Assembly (NCBI GenBank): GCA_034509925.1
Contig: CM067533.1
Location: 947,001 to 1,011,000 of the forward strand
DNA from: Hirudinaria manillensis
Lineage: Eukaryota > Annelida > Clitellata > Hirudinida > Hirudinidae
DNA length: 64,000 nt
Reading direction: 5' to 3'
Position numbers and translations under genes: made by a program. Positions 50,855 through 62,498 of this stretch are shown here, one piece after another. The notes beneath the pieces were generated by a model. That model was not told the origin of the DNA and searched no databases. It was given only the letters and a program-made list of their open reading frames with translations. The stretch's first letter is position 1, and each line of letters opens with the position of its first letter.

Positions 50855-52699
50855 CTATCTCAAAAATGGAGTCATCTGACAATTTTGGCATATTGTCGCT
50901 GAAACGTTGGAATTGTACGTTATTATAATTGATTTTGTAAACTATGAATTTATAATTATAATTGCAACGAGAAGTTATGGACTACATATTGAATATTCAA
51001 CAACCTCAAATATTTGGATATTTGCAGGAATAGTTTCATACTGTTTTCTGAAAGCTAATAATTTTTGTTATAATATTTATTTATGCAGAATAATTATCGG
51101 ATTTGTAATATAAATAATTCTATTTATAGCAACGGCAACGAAAATTATTCAAACTTTTCCATTTTCTTTATATTCTTCTCTCAATGTTTTCAGTTCCTTA
51201 AGTATTCCCATACCTAAAAGTTCCAACATGTTTTTTGTTTATATTTGTTCGATATTTCTTGAAATAATTTATAAATGTTATTATAGATAATTTTCAATTT
51301 TCTCCATTATTGGAAATTTAATCTTACTAATCGATCTTTTGATGCTTATGATGCTTATAATGTCAAGAGATTTTCTTTCTGGGTTACAATCACAATTATT
51401 TCATTTAATTTGGACTACAACAATACAAAGATATGAACTCAATTTTCTATAAAATTTTTATTATTTATTAACCAATTCTTAAAATTCTTGAATTCTTTTA
51501 TTACACGCTGTTGATGGATTTTTTAAATATACGCGATTGCTTGAACCAATAAATCTCTCATGGATTAGATGTAGTAGGTAATTCTATCTACCCAACACCT
51601 TATGCACTCAGTTCTAATGTTCGTTGTGGCAATACAAACTCCTACCGATTGATAAAATGCCAACCCAACGAATTTCAAAATATCGAGTCGTTTCTCAACG
51701 ATTGTCATCAAACATGGAAGCATTGTCATGACCTGAGTTGGCATTTGCAGCAGATAATTAAGTTTTGTAAATACCGGAAGAGGCGACAGTTCAGAGTTCA
51801 GAGGATCAAAGTTCAATTGTTTGATTGCGCCCTTTGCCCTTGATATGAATTTCCATGTTTAGAAGTGTATCATATATTCCCCTGCACATAAATCTGTCCC
51901 CACTAGTTATCTTTTTTTTTTTGGTACAAGGTCAAGCCACAGGTACCATGTGTTGTTCAGTTTATAAAGGGATTTCAGTAGATTCATCATTACAAACACG
52001 TTGTTTTCAATGCGTTCAATGGAGCTTCAATCACTGTGTAATACTTTGCTAATATTATCCGCAAAGTTACCTGTAGTGTACCAGATAAAGAAACCTCTCA
52101 AACAATTCACTATTCCATATGTAAGCATCAGTGCCAATTTCAAGGTTTAGAAGGACAGCGAAAATCGACTTAACGAATGTCAGACCAACGATTTCAGAAC
52201 AGAGTGGAATTTAAAGGGACCACTATGAACTGTCTACGAGCTGTTCACGATTAATATAACCAATGTAATTTTTGTTGATTATTTTCTATGCAAGCTCCAA
52301 TGTTGTAATAAGGCATTGATGGTTTGATCGGTGCGCGTTCAAAAATATTTTGTATTCAACTGTTTTTATTATTAAATTAATTATATTAAATTGCGACAGG
52401 GTGGTAGAACTTCCACAAATATTCCAGAGTTATCTGACAATTGAGCATATCGTAGCCATTTGCGTCATTCCAAAAAGAATGGTTTAGTGGATTAACATTA
52501 TGTTAAAAAGGCTTTAATAAAGGGAACGTCGACGGTGAAGTTATGAGAAATCAGTATTTGGCCCGGCGTTTCACAAACATTATCTGCGATCTTCTAATTT
52601 TGAAATGTAACAATTACAGATATAATATGCAAGTTTTAAATATAAGAAATTCCAGGATATTCAGCAAGACATGTGAAAGTAATCAAGCAACGGAAAATT
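50855..52699. other. Right edge of the array and unassigned DNA
   Basis: A-type upstream blocks continue to about 51300. Similarity to the other A units fades by 51560, and the LINE fragment seen after A1, A3 and A5 is absent. From 51560 to 52699 there are two overlapping short open frames (51565-51816 minus, 51649-51843 plus) of unknown meaning and no recognisable gene. Confidence 0.55.
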
Positions 52700-52774
52700 A
52701 GAAGCGTCGTTTTCATAAGTTTGTGGTGGCGAAAATCCATTATGATGCAACATAATTTGATGTAATATGATATT

Positions 52775-53596
52775 ATGTTTGTTGTGAGCGTTAATAGAGT
52801 GCGGGCAGGTTTACCTTTCTCCGTTGATTTTTCGGCAAATTTGTTTGAAATGGCGAGGTCGCTAACGCCGGATAGCCTTGAAATGATTCTGAACGCTGTT
52901 ATGAAACAAGCGAATGAAAATTCGAACCTCCTGACAAAACAGCTGGGGGAGCACATGACGAATGCAATTGGCCAAATGAACACCAATATGAATAAGATGT
53001 TGGAGGCATTTTCAACAACAATTCAGGTCATGATGTCGCAAATAACCAAAACGTTGACTGAAGCTCTGAATGAGATGACTAAAACGTTTCTGACCAGGAT
53101 GGAGACTCTCGAACAGTCATTTGTAACTCGTGCCCCCAGCGTGGATTTGACAGAGATCAAGAATGTCTTGTTGAACGCCGAAAAAGAAAGAGTTGAGAAG
53201 AGCAGGCGCTCAACAAATGTTATTGTTTCCGGCTTACCAGCTCAGCCAACACTCGACGATACCAAACTTTTACATAACTTCATCGAGCAGAATCTCACTG
53301 TGAAGCCTGCCATCACAAATATACGTCGTTTTGGGAAAGATCCCACTAATACTAAGCTCTGTATCACTCTCTCGAACTCTGAGGCAGTAAGAGACTTGAT
53401 CTCGTCTTCTAGAATTCTCAGAATTTCCCAAGATGCTGCCGTCAGAAAAGTATTCATGAACTATGACTTGACGCCCAGCGAAGCTGAAGCGGCCTACCAG
53501 AAAAGATGCCAGAGAAGACTGAAAACCGCTCAGAGTGGCTCAACAAAGGCATCCACAACCGAGACACAACCAACCTCTCAGCCCTTTCGGAAATGA
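52775..53596 (+). CDS. LINE ORF1 protein
   Basis: 273 residues from the first ATG; a second ATG at 52850 (MARSLTPDSLEM) may be the real start. The N-terminal half is rich in Met/Gln/Asn/Thr with a coiled-coil look (QITKTLTEALNEMTKTFLTR). The middle has RRSTNVIVSGLP followed by NIRRFGK, the pattern of the RRM-like domain in LINE ORF1 proteins that bind element RNA. No zinc knuckle. Its 3' end overlaps the ORF2 frame by about 60 bases, common in LINEs. Confidence 0.85.
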   Translation: MFVVSVNRVRAGLPFSVDFSANLFEMARSLTPDSLEMILNAVMKQANENSNLLTKQLGEHMTNAIGQMNTNMNKMLEAFSTTIQVMMSQITKTLTEALNEMTKTFLTRMETLEQSFVTRAPSVDLTEIKNVLLNAEKERVEKSRRSTNVIVSGLPAQPTLDDTKLLHNFIEQNLTVKPAITNIRRFGKDPTNTKLCITLSNSEAVRDLISSSRILRISQDAAVRKVFMNYDLTPSEAEAAYQKRCQRRLKTAQSGSTKASTTETQPTSQPFRK

Positions 53597-55742
53597 ACCA
53601 AAATCATGGGCCTCCACAAATATCAGAAGCCTAATCAGCAAAAGAGAAGAACTATCTTTGTTTTTGAAAAGCCACAACCTAGAGGTTTTTGGTTTGGCTG
53701 AAACTTGGTTGGACAACGAACCCGATGGCTTATTTCTGTTAAAAGAATATCAGGCTTTTCGTTGCGACAGGGGCTCTCGGGGTGGAGGTGTTGCTCTACT
53801 TGTAAAGAAAAATCTTAAAGTTAGACAAATACCCATATCGTTGGAGTACAAATCCATTGAAATCGTTTGTGTTGATATTCTTACGTGTTGTTCAACTTGC
53901 CGAGTTATTACCTATTACAGACCAACCGGGTTCAATTCAAATTCCGTTGAGTATGCCAAAAAAAGTGTACAGTGTTTGGACTATCTGTGCAGGAGTACTG
54001 GACTGGTATGCGTCATGGGAGATTTCAACCTTCCGTGTGTCAACTGGCAAAACCACTCCCACCCCAACAATGAAATCTATAATACATTTATCAACCTATT
54101 TGACGAGATGGGACTTCACCAATTTGTCCAGTCACCAACGCGACAATCTAACATCTTAGACCTGCTCTTCTCCAACGATTCATGTTTCATATCAGACATC
54201 AGGATAATGCCACCAATCTCCCAGAGCGACCATAACACCATTGTCTTCAAAGTGAATCTTCCAACCCAACCAGTCACAATTCATAACCTGAGATACAGAC
54301 ACTTAACTAAATCAGCCTATGAAAATCTAGACAGCTACCTTTGCAACATAAATTGGAATGAGTTGTTCCAATACTGCTTCTCTGTTGATGACTGTTGGAG
54401 AGTGTTTACAGATATTGTTAGCAACGGCATCAATAGCATCGCTCCCGAACGTGTCAAACTCGGCACCACTATAAAATCACTCAAGCCTTCCTACCCCAGT
54501 TTCATTCTAAAGGCTCAAAAACTAAAGCTTAAAGCCTTTCGCAAGTGGCATCAAAGCAAAAGAAGCGAAGACAAAATTATTTTCAACGCTTTCTCCAAAA
54601 AACTCAAGAAAGTCATAGATGAACACCACGAAATCCAGGAAAACAGGCTGGCACTGACCGGCAATTTAGGACAGTTTTACCGCTTCATCAACAACAAACT
54701 TTCAGCCCATAACCCAGTGCAAGAGCTAAAAGCCCAAGATGGACTCTACACATCAGATCCAGATAAAATAGCAAATATTTTCAATAGATACTTTTGCAGT
54801 GTTTTCACAATCGATGATGGAATATGCCATGCTATGTCTCCACGCACCAGCAAAAAAATTGATCAATTAATGTTCACTCCTGATCGCACATACCAGACAC
54901 TCCGCAAGCTCAAACCGTCCCTCTCATCTGGTCCGGATGGAATCACTAACACTCTCCTCAGAAACTGCGCTGCTGGTCTCTGTTTGCCACTCTCCCATAT
55001 CTTCAACTTCTCCTTCAATATGCACGAATTACCCCTTGATTGGAGATCTGCCCATGTAACCCCCGTACACAAAAAAGGGGCCACTTCTGATCCTGGTAAC
55101 TACCGACCAATATCGCTCACATCCTCCTGCTGTCGAGCAATGGAACGGATGATCAACAAAGACATCTTAAACTACCTTCAAGCTAACAACCTCATATCAC
55201 CTGAACAGCATGGCTTTTTAAATTCCAGATCTACGTGCTCCAACCTGATTGAATGTACATATGATTGGTCGGCATCAATGAACCAGGGAACAGACATAAT
55301 ATACTTTGACTTTAGAAAAGCCTTCGACTCGGTGTCTCACCTAAAGCTACTATCTAAACTTCAGGCCTATGGCATCTCAGGCAATCTACTTTTATGGCTT
55401 GAAGCTTTCTTATCCAACCGAACCCAGGCAGTAAAAATTAATGGCCACCTTTCCAATGAAATGGACGTGATTAGTGGCGTGCCTCAGGGGAGTGTGCTTG
55501 GACCTACACTTTTCCTTATATACATTAACGATGTTACCGATACGCTTAACGATAACTACGTCAAATCAAAACTATTTGCTGACGATATCAAACTGTACTC
55601 AGCATCACCACTCACTCAAAGTTCCTCCCTGCAGTCTGCTATTAATAAGTTGGTGTCATGGAGCAACAGGTGGCAACTACAGCTTGCTCCGGAGAAATGC
55701 ATCCAAATCTGTCAGGTCAGCTCGTACCAGGACTCCACCTAG
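53535..55742 (+). pseudogene. LINE ORF2, endonuclease and reverse transcriptase part
   Basis: Frame open from about 53535 (no early ATG, so the start is unclear) to a stop at 55740-55742. Endonuclease motifs: AETWLD, GDFNLP, SQSDHN. Reverse transcriptase motifs: SGPDGI, FDFRKAFDSVSH, SGVPQGSVLGP, LFADDIKLY. The frame is lost just after PEKCIQIC; the continuation is in another frame from about 55720. The break makes this copy inactive unless it is an assembly error. Confidence 0.9.
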
Positions 55743-56388
55743 ACATTATACAATTGCATCACAAACAGTACCTCTATTAGAAACTACCCGGGATCTCGGA
55801 GTCCTCATCGACGACAAACTTACTTACAAGGCACACATCAGCAATATTGTCCACAAAGCATTTGTGAGGTTACATTTGATTTCCAAATGCTTTCGCACCA
55901 GGAACAAAAACATTTTAACCAAAGCATACTGCTCCTTCGTCCGGCCGATTCTCGAATACTGCTCCCCAATATGGAACCCACACACCAAACAGCTTAAAAC
56001 TAAAATAGAAAAGGTGCAAAAATATTTCACAAGAATGATTCCTGGTCTCAGAGCTCTGCCCTACCCCAACAGACTAAAACAACTCGGACTCAAAACACTC
56101 GAACATCGTCGCCTCATCTGTGACTTATGCCTATGCTACAAAATAATCCACGGCCATACTATATGCAAGATTCCAGAGTTCCCTACATTTCTAACTTCCA
56201 GAACCCGTGGTCATCCCCTTCGTCTACGCCAAGAGAAGTGTCTCACCAGTCACAGGCAGAACTTTTTCACCAACCGGATCATCAAGCCCTGGAACTCCTT
56301 ACCCCTTGATATAATAAACTCCTCAACTTTATCCCGATTTAAATCCTGCATCTCGACTACTGACTTCAACAAATACCTATCAATTTAA
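55720..56388 (+). pseudogene. LINE ORF2 C-terminal part in shifted frame
   Basis: Continuation of ORF2 after the frameshift. It contains TTRDLGVLIDDKLTYKAHI, FVRPILEYCSPIW, RTRGHPLRL and NRIIKPWNSLP, the usual C-terminal thumb region of CR1/jockey-like proteins. Stop at 56386-56388. Confidence 0.9.
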
Positions 56389-56507
56389 GCTTGCTTCTGC
56401 ACTTTATTTACGCTCAATTTGCTGTACTTATTCAAATTTGTGTTAGTGGTCATTGGATGACCCTTCAATTTGAGAAATAAATAAATAAAATAAATAAATA
56501 AATAAAT

Positions 56508-57860
56508 GTTAAATTAGGTCCAACTTGCAGAAGTGGGGTCACTCCGACACGTGCTTTCATCACGCAGGCACGCCCTTGCTAAAGGTCGCTATACATGGCG
56601 AAATAATCAAGTCCTGCAGGTCGTGATCGAGTCGACAAAGACGGCATGCTCCCGAGAAATCGCGGCACCAAGGATATACTTCTTAAGAGAGGGCTCAACA
56701 CAGCACCGCAGAAAGAACAAGGCCCAAAGGAGGGGCTTGCCGTCCACAGCCAAAGGCCGGACAATTTTGGATTGCGACAGATAAGCAGGGAGGATATCCG
56801 GAAAATTCATTGCCGAAAAGTTTTAAAGGGTTACTAAACGAGGATGATCATTTTGAATAGAATCGGATAACATGCACATTTAAAGATTTTATTTAAAACA
56901 TGACTCAGCATTCTCTCGGAACTTCTGCTTCTGCGGGAAATCAAAAACTTGGTTCCTTTGTGTGTGTCTTAAAAAGTCCTTTGGAATAACCAACTCAATT
57001 AAAGACAGTGAATTCGACTTAGGGGAAAATGGGATAATGTGGAGCACCTATAAAACATTTTATTAATGATTTAAGCTATAATTAATTATGCTTCTCTTTT
57101 GTATCTGTCGAACGCACAATGTGACAAGTTCAATGTTAGCGCGATGAACTTTCCGGCGACGAATTTTCCGTTCGATGAATTTTTCGCAAACCCGCAGGGA
57201 GAGGCACTGCCACCAGGTGTTGCAAGAGAGTGGCAAGCGACTTCATTTGTTGCTGGCATCGGCAGTAACCAATTCCTTCATCATGGTCGAACTAACGGTC
57301 CTTTGGAAAGACAGAATGGAACTCAGTAATGCTCTGAAGAGCAACCGTTACGAAGAGCTGTCAATGGAGCTAGAGATACAGCACCCGTGTGTCCATAGAG
57401 GTCGGAGCGAGAGGACTCGTAGGCAAATTTACCTGCTCCTTTATCATAGGGAATAAGGCCTTGCAAACAGGCAGACTAAGAAAGTAGCCGAGACCGCAGT
57501 CTTCTGACTGAATTTGGGCCAAGAAGGATCGCAAGCAAGCCCAAGACAATACGAGAAAAGTCGGTCCCGTCCACTTCTTCAAAACAGGGACATCGGAGTA
57601 AGACCAATAAAGAAACACCCCGGATAGCATTAACACCAAATCGATATAAGAAGCGTCCCAATAGCAAGTTTGTCGGTTTAGTCGGACCGCGGAGACTCGC
57701 GCGTTTTCGCGTGGGTGTCCGTGTGAGTCTGTCGGAAAGCTGATGCTGCCCGGCCCCCGAGAGTTTCAGGGTTCAGGGCCGACACATTCGTCGATGGGCC
57801 AATCCCCTGAAGCTTTCTTTGCCAGAAAGCGCGCCCAAGAGATACAAACAACAATGTAAT
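56508..57860 (+). mobile_element. Decayed retroelement-like segment of higher GC
   Basis: A block of near-50% GC between the LINE tail and AT-rich DNA. It holds broken pieces: SRRHALAKGRYTWRNNQVLQ and APRIYFLREG (56550-56710), MVELTVLWKDRMEL (from about 57283), and FQGSG..SPEAFFARKR (57760-57835). To my knowledge such strings occur together in multicopy reverse-transcriptase-associated proteins of marine invertebrates. This is recognition by memory, not a search. AT-rich DNA at 56830-57240 interrupts it. Frameshifts and stops are many. Confidence 0.5.
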
Positions 57861-60030
57861 AATATTATTATTATAATAATATATCTGATGAATTTTCACG
57901 CGTGACACTAGAACCCCTCAATCTGGAATCCTTCAATTACGTATTCCGCTTATCAGTCAAAAGATTCGTTATCCGACCAAAATAGATGATGGAATCAGAC
58001 ATTTGTCCTCATCATACCGCAGCGAATATTTATCAACTCCAAGCAAATGGTGGTCAATCATGAACCAGAAATGGCCTTTTTACTGGGACGCTTTCTTTTA
58101 CGTCCTCCCATCTCGTTATCATCATCCTCGTCGTCGTTGTCATCATCGTTGCTCATGCGACAACGAAGACAACAGAAACAAGAGATTCACTCTTTCATTT
58201 AAGAAATTGAGATCCATCATTCACATGACCTTTCATGAAGATACACTGAAACCATTTTCTAGGGTTTAGTCAGATGAACATAAAAAAAAGATGCCTTGAA
58301 ATTAAACAAATATTATAATTTTGAACTTACGTAATCACAAATATTGTAAAAAAAAATACATAAATTTAAATACAAACATATATAATATAAAATTTTGGTT
58401 CCAAGTTTAATGTCTCAGTGCTGATAATTAGAATAATTTATTTTATTTACCATAATTACTGTAAATATTCAAAATAACCTTCTTTTTACATTTTTTTTTA
58501 AATAAATGTTTTATTGAAATTAATATTTTATTTTAAATAATTGGTATTTAATAAAGGAATTAATAAAAATGAAACGCTTTATACAAGAGAAATTTTATTT
58601 TGTAATTAAAATTAATAATAATGAAAATTCATTGAAGCTTCTCACGACGGCTCGTAATAGCAGACAAATAGAGCATTGTTCCATTCCAATTCTTTAAGAT
58701 GGTTGCAAACACTTGAAGAACATCCAATTCTTTTGGTTTCTGTCCTTACATAAGAAATACTTTATATTTTTTATTAAATAATAACACATAAAATAACTGA
58801 AAAAGTAAAAATAATTATAATTATTATTATAATTGTTTTTATTTATTATATTACTTTTATTTATGTTTATAATTATTACTGCCCTATCTGGAATAATATA
58901 GACAGACATATCATTGACATATTCATTGAGAATGAAATGTATTTTCCAAATCAATCATTAAATATATTTATATTTATTAAGATTATTTTATTTTAAATAA
59001 AATTATTTTAAATTTTATTTGATGTTTTGTTATAAGTTCTAAAATTCATCTGAAAAATGGCTTGGAATGGAATATAATTAGGAAAACATCGTGTTGAAAA
59101 AGATGAAATCATCGAATTGAAAGCCATTAATAAAAATAATAAAAATAATAAATATAATAAGCGAATAAATATAATAAGCAAAACAAATTACATTAAAATA
59201 TTTAATTATAGTTTATTTTTAATAAGCTCGAGTTTACTAGTTTGTGACAGTTATAATTATGTGAATAATAAATAATTAGTTTATAATATGTAGAGGTTAT
59301 AACCTTATAGTTATTAATATACAATATTCTTATATACTTAAGTACTCTATTCTTCTACTAAAATTGGAATTCTTATTAATGATCAAAACGTTTTGCTCAA
59401 AATAACAGTGTAATATTATTATTATTATTATTACGTAATTTATTGGATTATAATTATATTTTGATGATTATTGATTAATATTCTTATTATTTTGCATTTC
59501 TTTATTCCATCTCAAAGTGAATGTTTAAATGTTGAATAATGTTTAATTGTTGAATAATTATTAATTATTTCAATTTATATTATGCATAACATGACTGCTT
59601 ACTTACTACCAATAGAACCATTAACTCAATCTAGTTAACCAAAAAACCTGAAATTAAATTCAGCTTTGTCAGAAATAACAAAAAAAAAAAGCATTTCCAA
59701 ATGATGCTAATATGCCATGGATATTCTGCAAAACATTGGCTATTTGAAACCCAATATCAATTGAATTTAAACATACCACTAGAAAATGAAGCAAATGTAA
59801 CTTTTATTTAGTTCAATTAAATAAAAATTTTTTACAAATCAGAATAATTTTTCAATTTCTTCCAACCAAAATAATAATAATAATATTAATAATAATAATA
59901 ATAATGCACAGTGTACAGGCCAGCTGAATCATAAAATGATAAAATAATGATAATAATAATTATATTAGCTATTAAATTATGTTTTTTATATCAAAATAAA
60001 TCAAAATAATAATGTCATTTTCTTTCAAAC

Positions 60031-60072
<42 letters not shown>

Positions 60073-60377
60073 TAATAAAAATTCAGTCAACTAATAATTG
60101 CCAATAAGAAACTAATTTTATAAATAACCGATCTAAACCATTACTAAAACGAGTTAAACATATCAATAAACTAGGTCGTTAACACTTCAATTACATGAAA
60201 TAATCAGGAAATGCCTTAACTTACTTTTCCCATTCTCTGATAAAATTAATTTTACGTACGTACGTGGATGTTCGTTATGAATAAAAATTAATCGGGCGAG
60301 ATTCTAATCAACTCGAGGTATCATCAAACTTCGATCCAACTGGCCATCGACTTTACAGACCCCACCCAATCCCCCAG
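57861..60377. other. AT-rich intergenic or intronic DNA, no gene seen
   Basis: Very AT-rich with microsatellites: TAA-type at 59876-59905 and 60031-60079. A short GC-normal stretch at 57900-58260 is open on the plus strand from 58003 but resembles no family. It may be intronic to the gene whose last exons begin at 60378. Confidence 0.5.
60031..60079. repeat. (TAA)n microsatellite
   Basis: About 14 TAA units with one substitution near the end (GATAATAA). Confidence 0.9.
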
Positions 60378-60649
60378 GCTACCTCACGACCTTTGGAGCT
60401 CCAAATGTACCCCCTGGTGAGACCGTGGACGCCTTCGACGTCTCATCAATCGATCAATCATCCATCCATCCATCCATTCATCTAGTCGGTCAATATTTCA
60501 AATTACCATCAATTGCTTCGCCAAAGCTGGTTCAAAGGTCGTGCTTTGAAAGGTCTGCACTGTGCCAGTCTCTTTGAAGAGACGTGTGCGTAAAGTCTTA
60601 TGGCCTTGTGTTAAAGTTGCAATATGGCGACTTATTATCATTATTATTA

Positions 60650-60695
<46 letters not shown>

Positions 60696-60978
60696 CATTG
60701 TTATTATTATTATTTATTGTTGTTGTTGTTGTTGTTGTTATTACATAAAAAAGTTTTCAATTCATTTAATTGACAATTTATAATACCAACGCCAAGTCCT
60801 AAAAGCATCCCTTCCTTCCTTCCTCCTTTTCTTCCTCCCTTCCTTACTTTTCACAATTTATTCTTCCGTTTCGTTCCCAGGCGACGAAATGGACGCCTTG
60901 GTTGAACTTAAACTGGCCGAGATGGATCGCTACCACCTGGAGCATGGCTACCTGGACTTAAAACAGCAACAACCATAA
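60378..60978 (+). CDS. Last two exons of an unidentified gene
   Basis: Exon 60378-60416 (acceptor CCCCCAG, donor GTGAGA) codes YLTTFGAPNVPP. Exon 60881-60978 (acceptor TCGTTCCCAG) codes DEMDALVELKLAEMDRYHLE, then HGYLDLKQQQ, and ends in TAA. Phases match (1 base + 2 bases making a Gly codon), so the joined C-terminus reads ..NVPP-G-DEMDAL.. The second exon looks like an amphipathic or coiled-coil tail. Upstream exons are not apparent within 3 kb, so a long AT-rich intron is implied. I do not recognise the gene. Confidence 0.65.
60632..60740. repeat. (ATT)n then (TTG)n compound microsatellite
   Basis: About 28 ATT/ATC units followed by about eight TTG units. It lies in the intron between the two exons at 60378 and 60881. 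Confidence 0.92.
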
Positions 60979-62013
60979 CGACATCTGCAGCAAGGAGAAC
61001 AGCAACAACTCGGATTCTGGAAAGGACTGCTATTACTTTAAAAAAAAAACTGTGATTCTCTGAGAGAAGCTGATAATCAATAAATTAATCATTTAATCAA
61101 TCATTCGTGCATTCACCCACTAATTTGCTCATCAATCGATCAATCAATACATCCATCCATTCAACTACTCGTTCAATATTTCAACATCACTAACATCAAA
61201 GATACAAAAGATACAACACCATCTTATTATAATATCACAATCATTCTTATAAATAAATATTATTACTGTACGGAAGGGGTGGCAGGAGTTGGAGAACGAA
61301 GCGTCCGTTAGAAGAGTAGAAGTTGAACTCCATGATGAATGAAGATGATGTTAGTCTGGTACTGGGTTTATTGATAATTAAGAGCATGATTACATTCAAA
61401 TACAGGTAATATTATAATTTATAGGTTTTCATTGCTGACCACAAAACATTAAGTACATTTAAAAAACTCACTTAAACAGAATGCAGAGTACAAAAATCCT
61501 TCAAAGAAACACATGTGATGACAACAGAGAACAATATTATACCAGTTAATTGTTTACCATAAACCAACAAAAATAAAAGAAAATCAATCAAAAATAGTCA
61601 AAAATAACGTCTCACTGTTTATCTAAGCTCTTCAGCATGAAATGCTGTAAGAATGTATAAACCATGCGACCGTCTAGTGATCCATGTGAAATCAATGATG
61701 GTTAATAGAATTACTTATGGAATAAAACAAAACTCTAATAATTATTAATTTATAAATTTAAAATGATAGATGCTTTTTTCCGCAACAGCTTAACGATTTC
61801 ACTCAACAGTTGCCTTTCTCTCGGCTTTTTAAATTTACCTACATTTAACTACAAAATTAAAAATTAAAATAAAATATTTACAAAGTTGAATTTAAATGAT
61901 TTATTTAAACAACGAAATTTAATTATGAAATTTAATTAGTTTTTAAGATCTACTGCGTGCATCCATTGAAACGTGGACGTAAACATTTTCCGGTTTTACA
62001 TCATAGCTTAGGC
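60979..62013. other. 3' flank of the 60978 gene and intergenic DNA
   Basis: Begins with a probable 3'UTR. ATCAATCA and CATCCATC simple sequence at 61075-61160 echoes that at 60440-60485. AATAAA occurs at 61080 and 61252. No gene seen before the ATG at 62014. Confidence 0.5.
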
Positions 62014-62498
62014 ATGGGTCGGGAACCGAAAAAGAAAACTTTGTCGGAGGATGCCGTGGCATCGTTTGGAGTAATCAAAGATGTTACTGGTGCGAAGAGG
62101 AACGTTTGCAGTACATGCAACCTGTACCACTGCAAAGGAGATGTTTTTGCAAGACACCTGGAAGGTTGCCAGAGCACGGAAAAAAACGATATTGTCTGGA
62201 AATGTGCCTTCTGTAATCACGATAAAGGTACATACAGCAACACAAGGGACCATGTCAAAGAAAGTCATTTGTGCAAAAGGCACAACAAGCTGGGCTGCTG
62301 CAGGTTTATTGACTTTTTTTTTATCTAATTATTACAAATTCAAAGTTTCAATTTTCGGTTAAAAATATAGTTTAATTTCATATTGATAGCAACTAAAGAT
62401 CAGGATCAGGATCAGGCCCAGTGATTGTTCCACAGAAGAGAAGAAAGAAGATTAACCTTAAGATTGAACTTCTTTCAGAAAAAAATATTAAATGCTAG
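62014..62498 (+). CDS. Small two-finger zinc-finger protein (predicted)
   Basis: Predicted exons 62014-62303 (donor CAG/GTTTAT) and 62399-62498 (acceptor AACTAAAG): 390 nt, 129 residues. It starts MGREPKKKTLSEDAVASFG. Two zinc-binding units follow in tandem: CX2CX12HX3C (C2HC, beginning VCSTCNLYHCKGD) and CX2CX12HX4H (C2H2, beginning KCAFCNHDKG). The tail is basic (QKRRKKINLKI). A nuclear nucleic-acid-binding role is likely from the fingers and basic tail; the target is unknown. Exon 2 is supported only by splice signals and phase. Without splicing the frame ends at 62326-62328. Confidence 0.6.

Larger units (their letters stand above)
13348..51560 (-). repeat. Seven-unit tandem array of an unknown gene, types A and B alternating
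   Basis: About 38 kb of head-to-tail units in the order A1, B2, A3, B4, A5, B6, A7. Each holds the same eleven-exon minus-strand gene. First-ATG positions are 16843, 22038, 26435, 35952, 40855, 45991 and 50854. After subtracting the 4.4-kb Ty3 element and the 0.45-kb LINE insertions, the A-to-A and B-to-B period is about 9.5-9.6 kb. The left edge is near 13348, where A1's flank joins unique DNA. Homology fades near 51560. A-to-B spacers carry a LINE fragment; B-to-A spacers carry a different sequence. Confidence 0.95.
52700..56507 (+). mobile_element. Non-LTR retrotransposon, CR1/jockey-like, ORF2 broken
   Basis: Two overlapping ORFs in LINE order, followed by a short 3'UTR and an AAAT-type microsatellite tail (about 56473-56507). 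The 5' end is approximate; I could not find a target duplication. ORF2 is interrupted by a frameshift near 55715-55740, so the copy is not autonomous. The base composition (more C-rich) differs clearly from the AT-rich surroundings. Confidence 0.9.

Noticed and set aside
58003-58269. 88-codon plus-strand frame
   Set aside because: No homology I recognise, His/Arg tracts from CATC repeats, and no splice partner.
60498-60783. Poly-Ile frames on both strands
   Set aside because: Translations of an ATT microsatellite.
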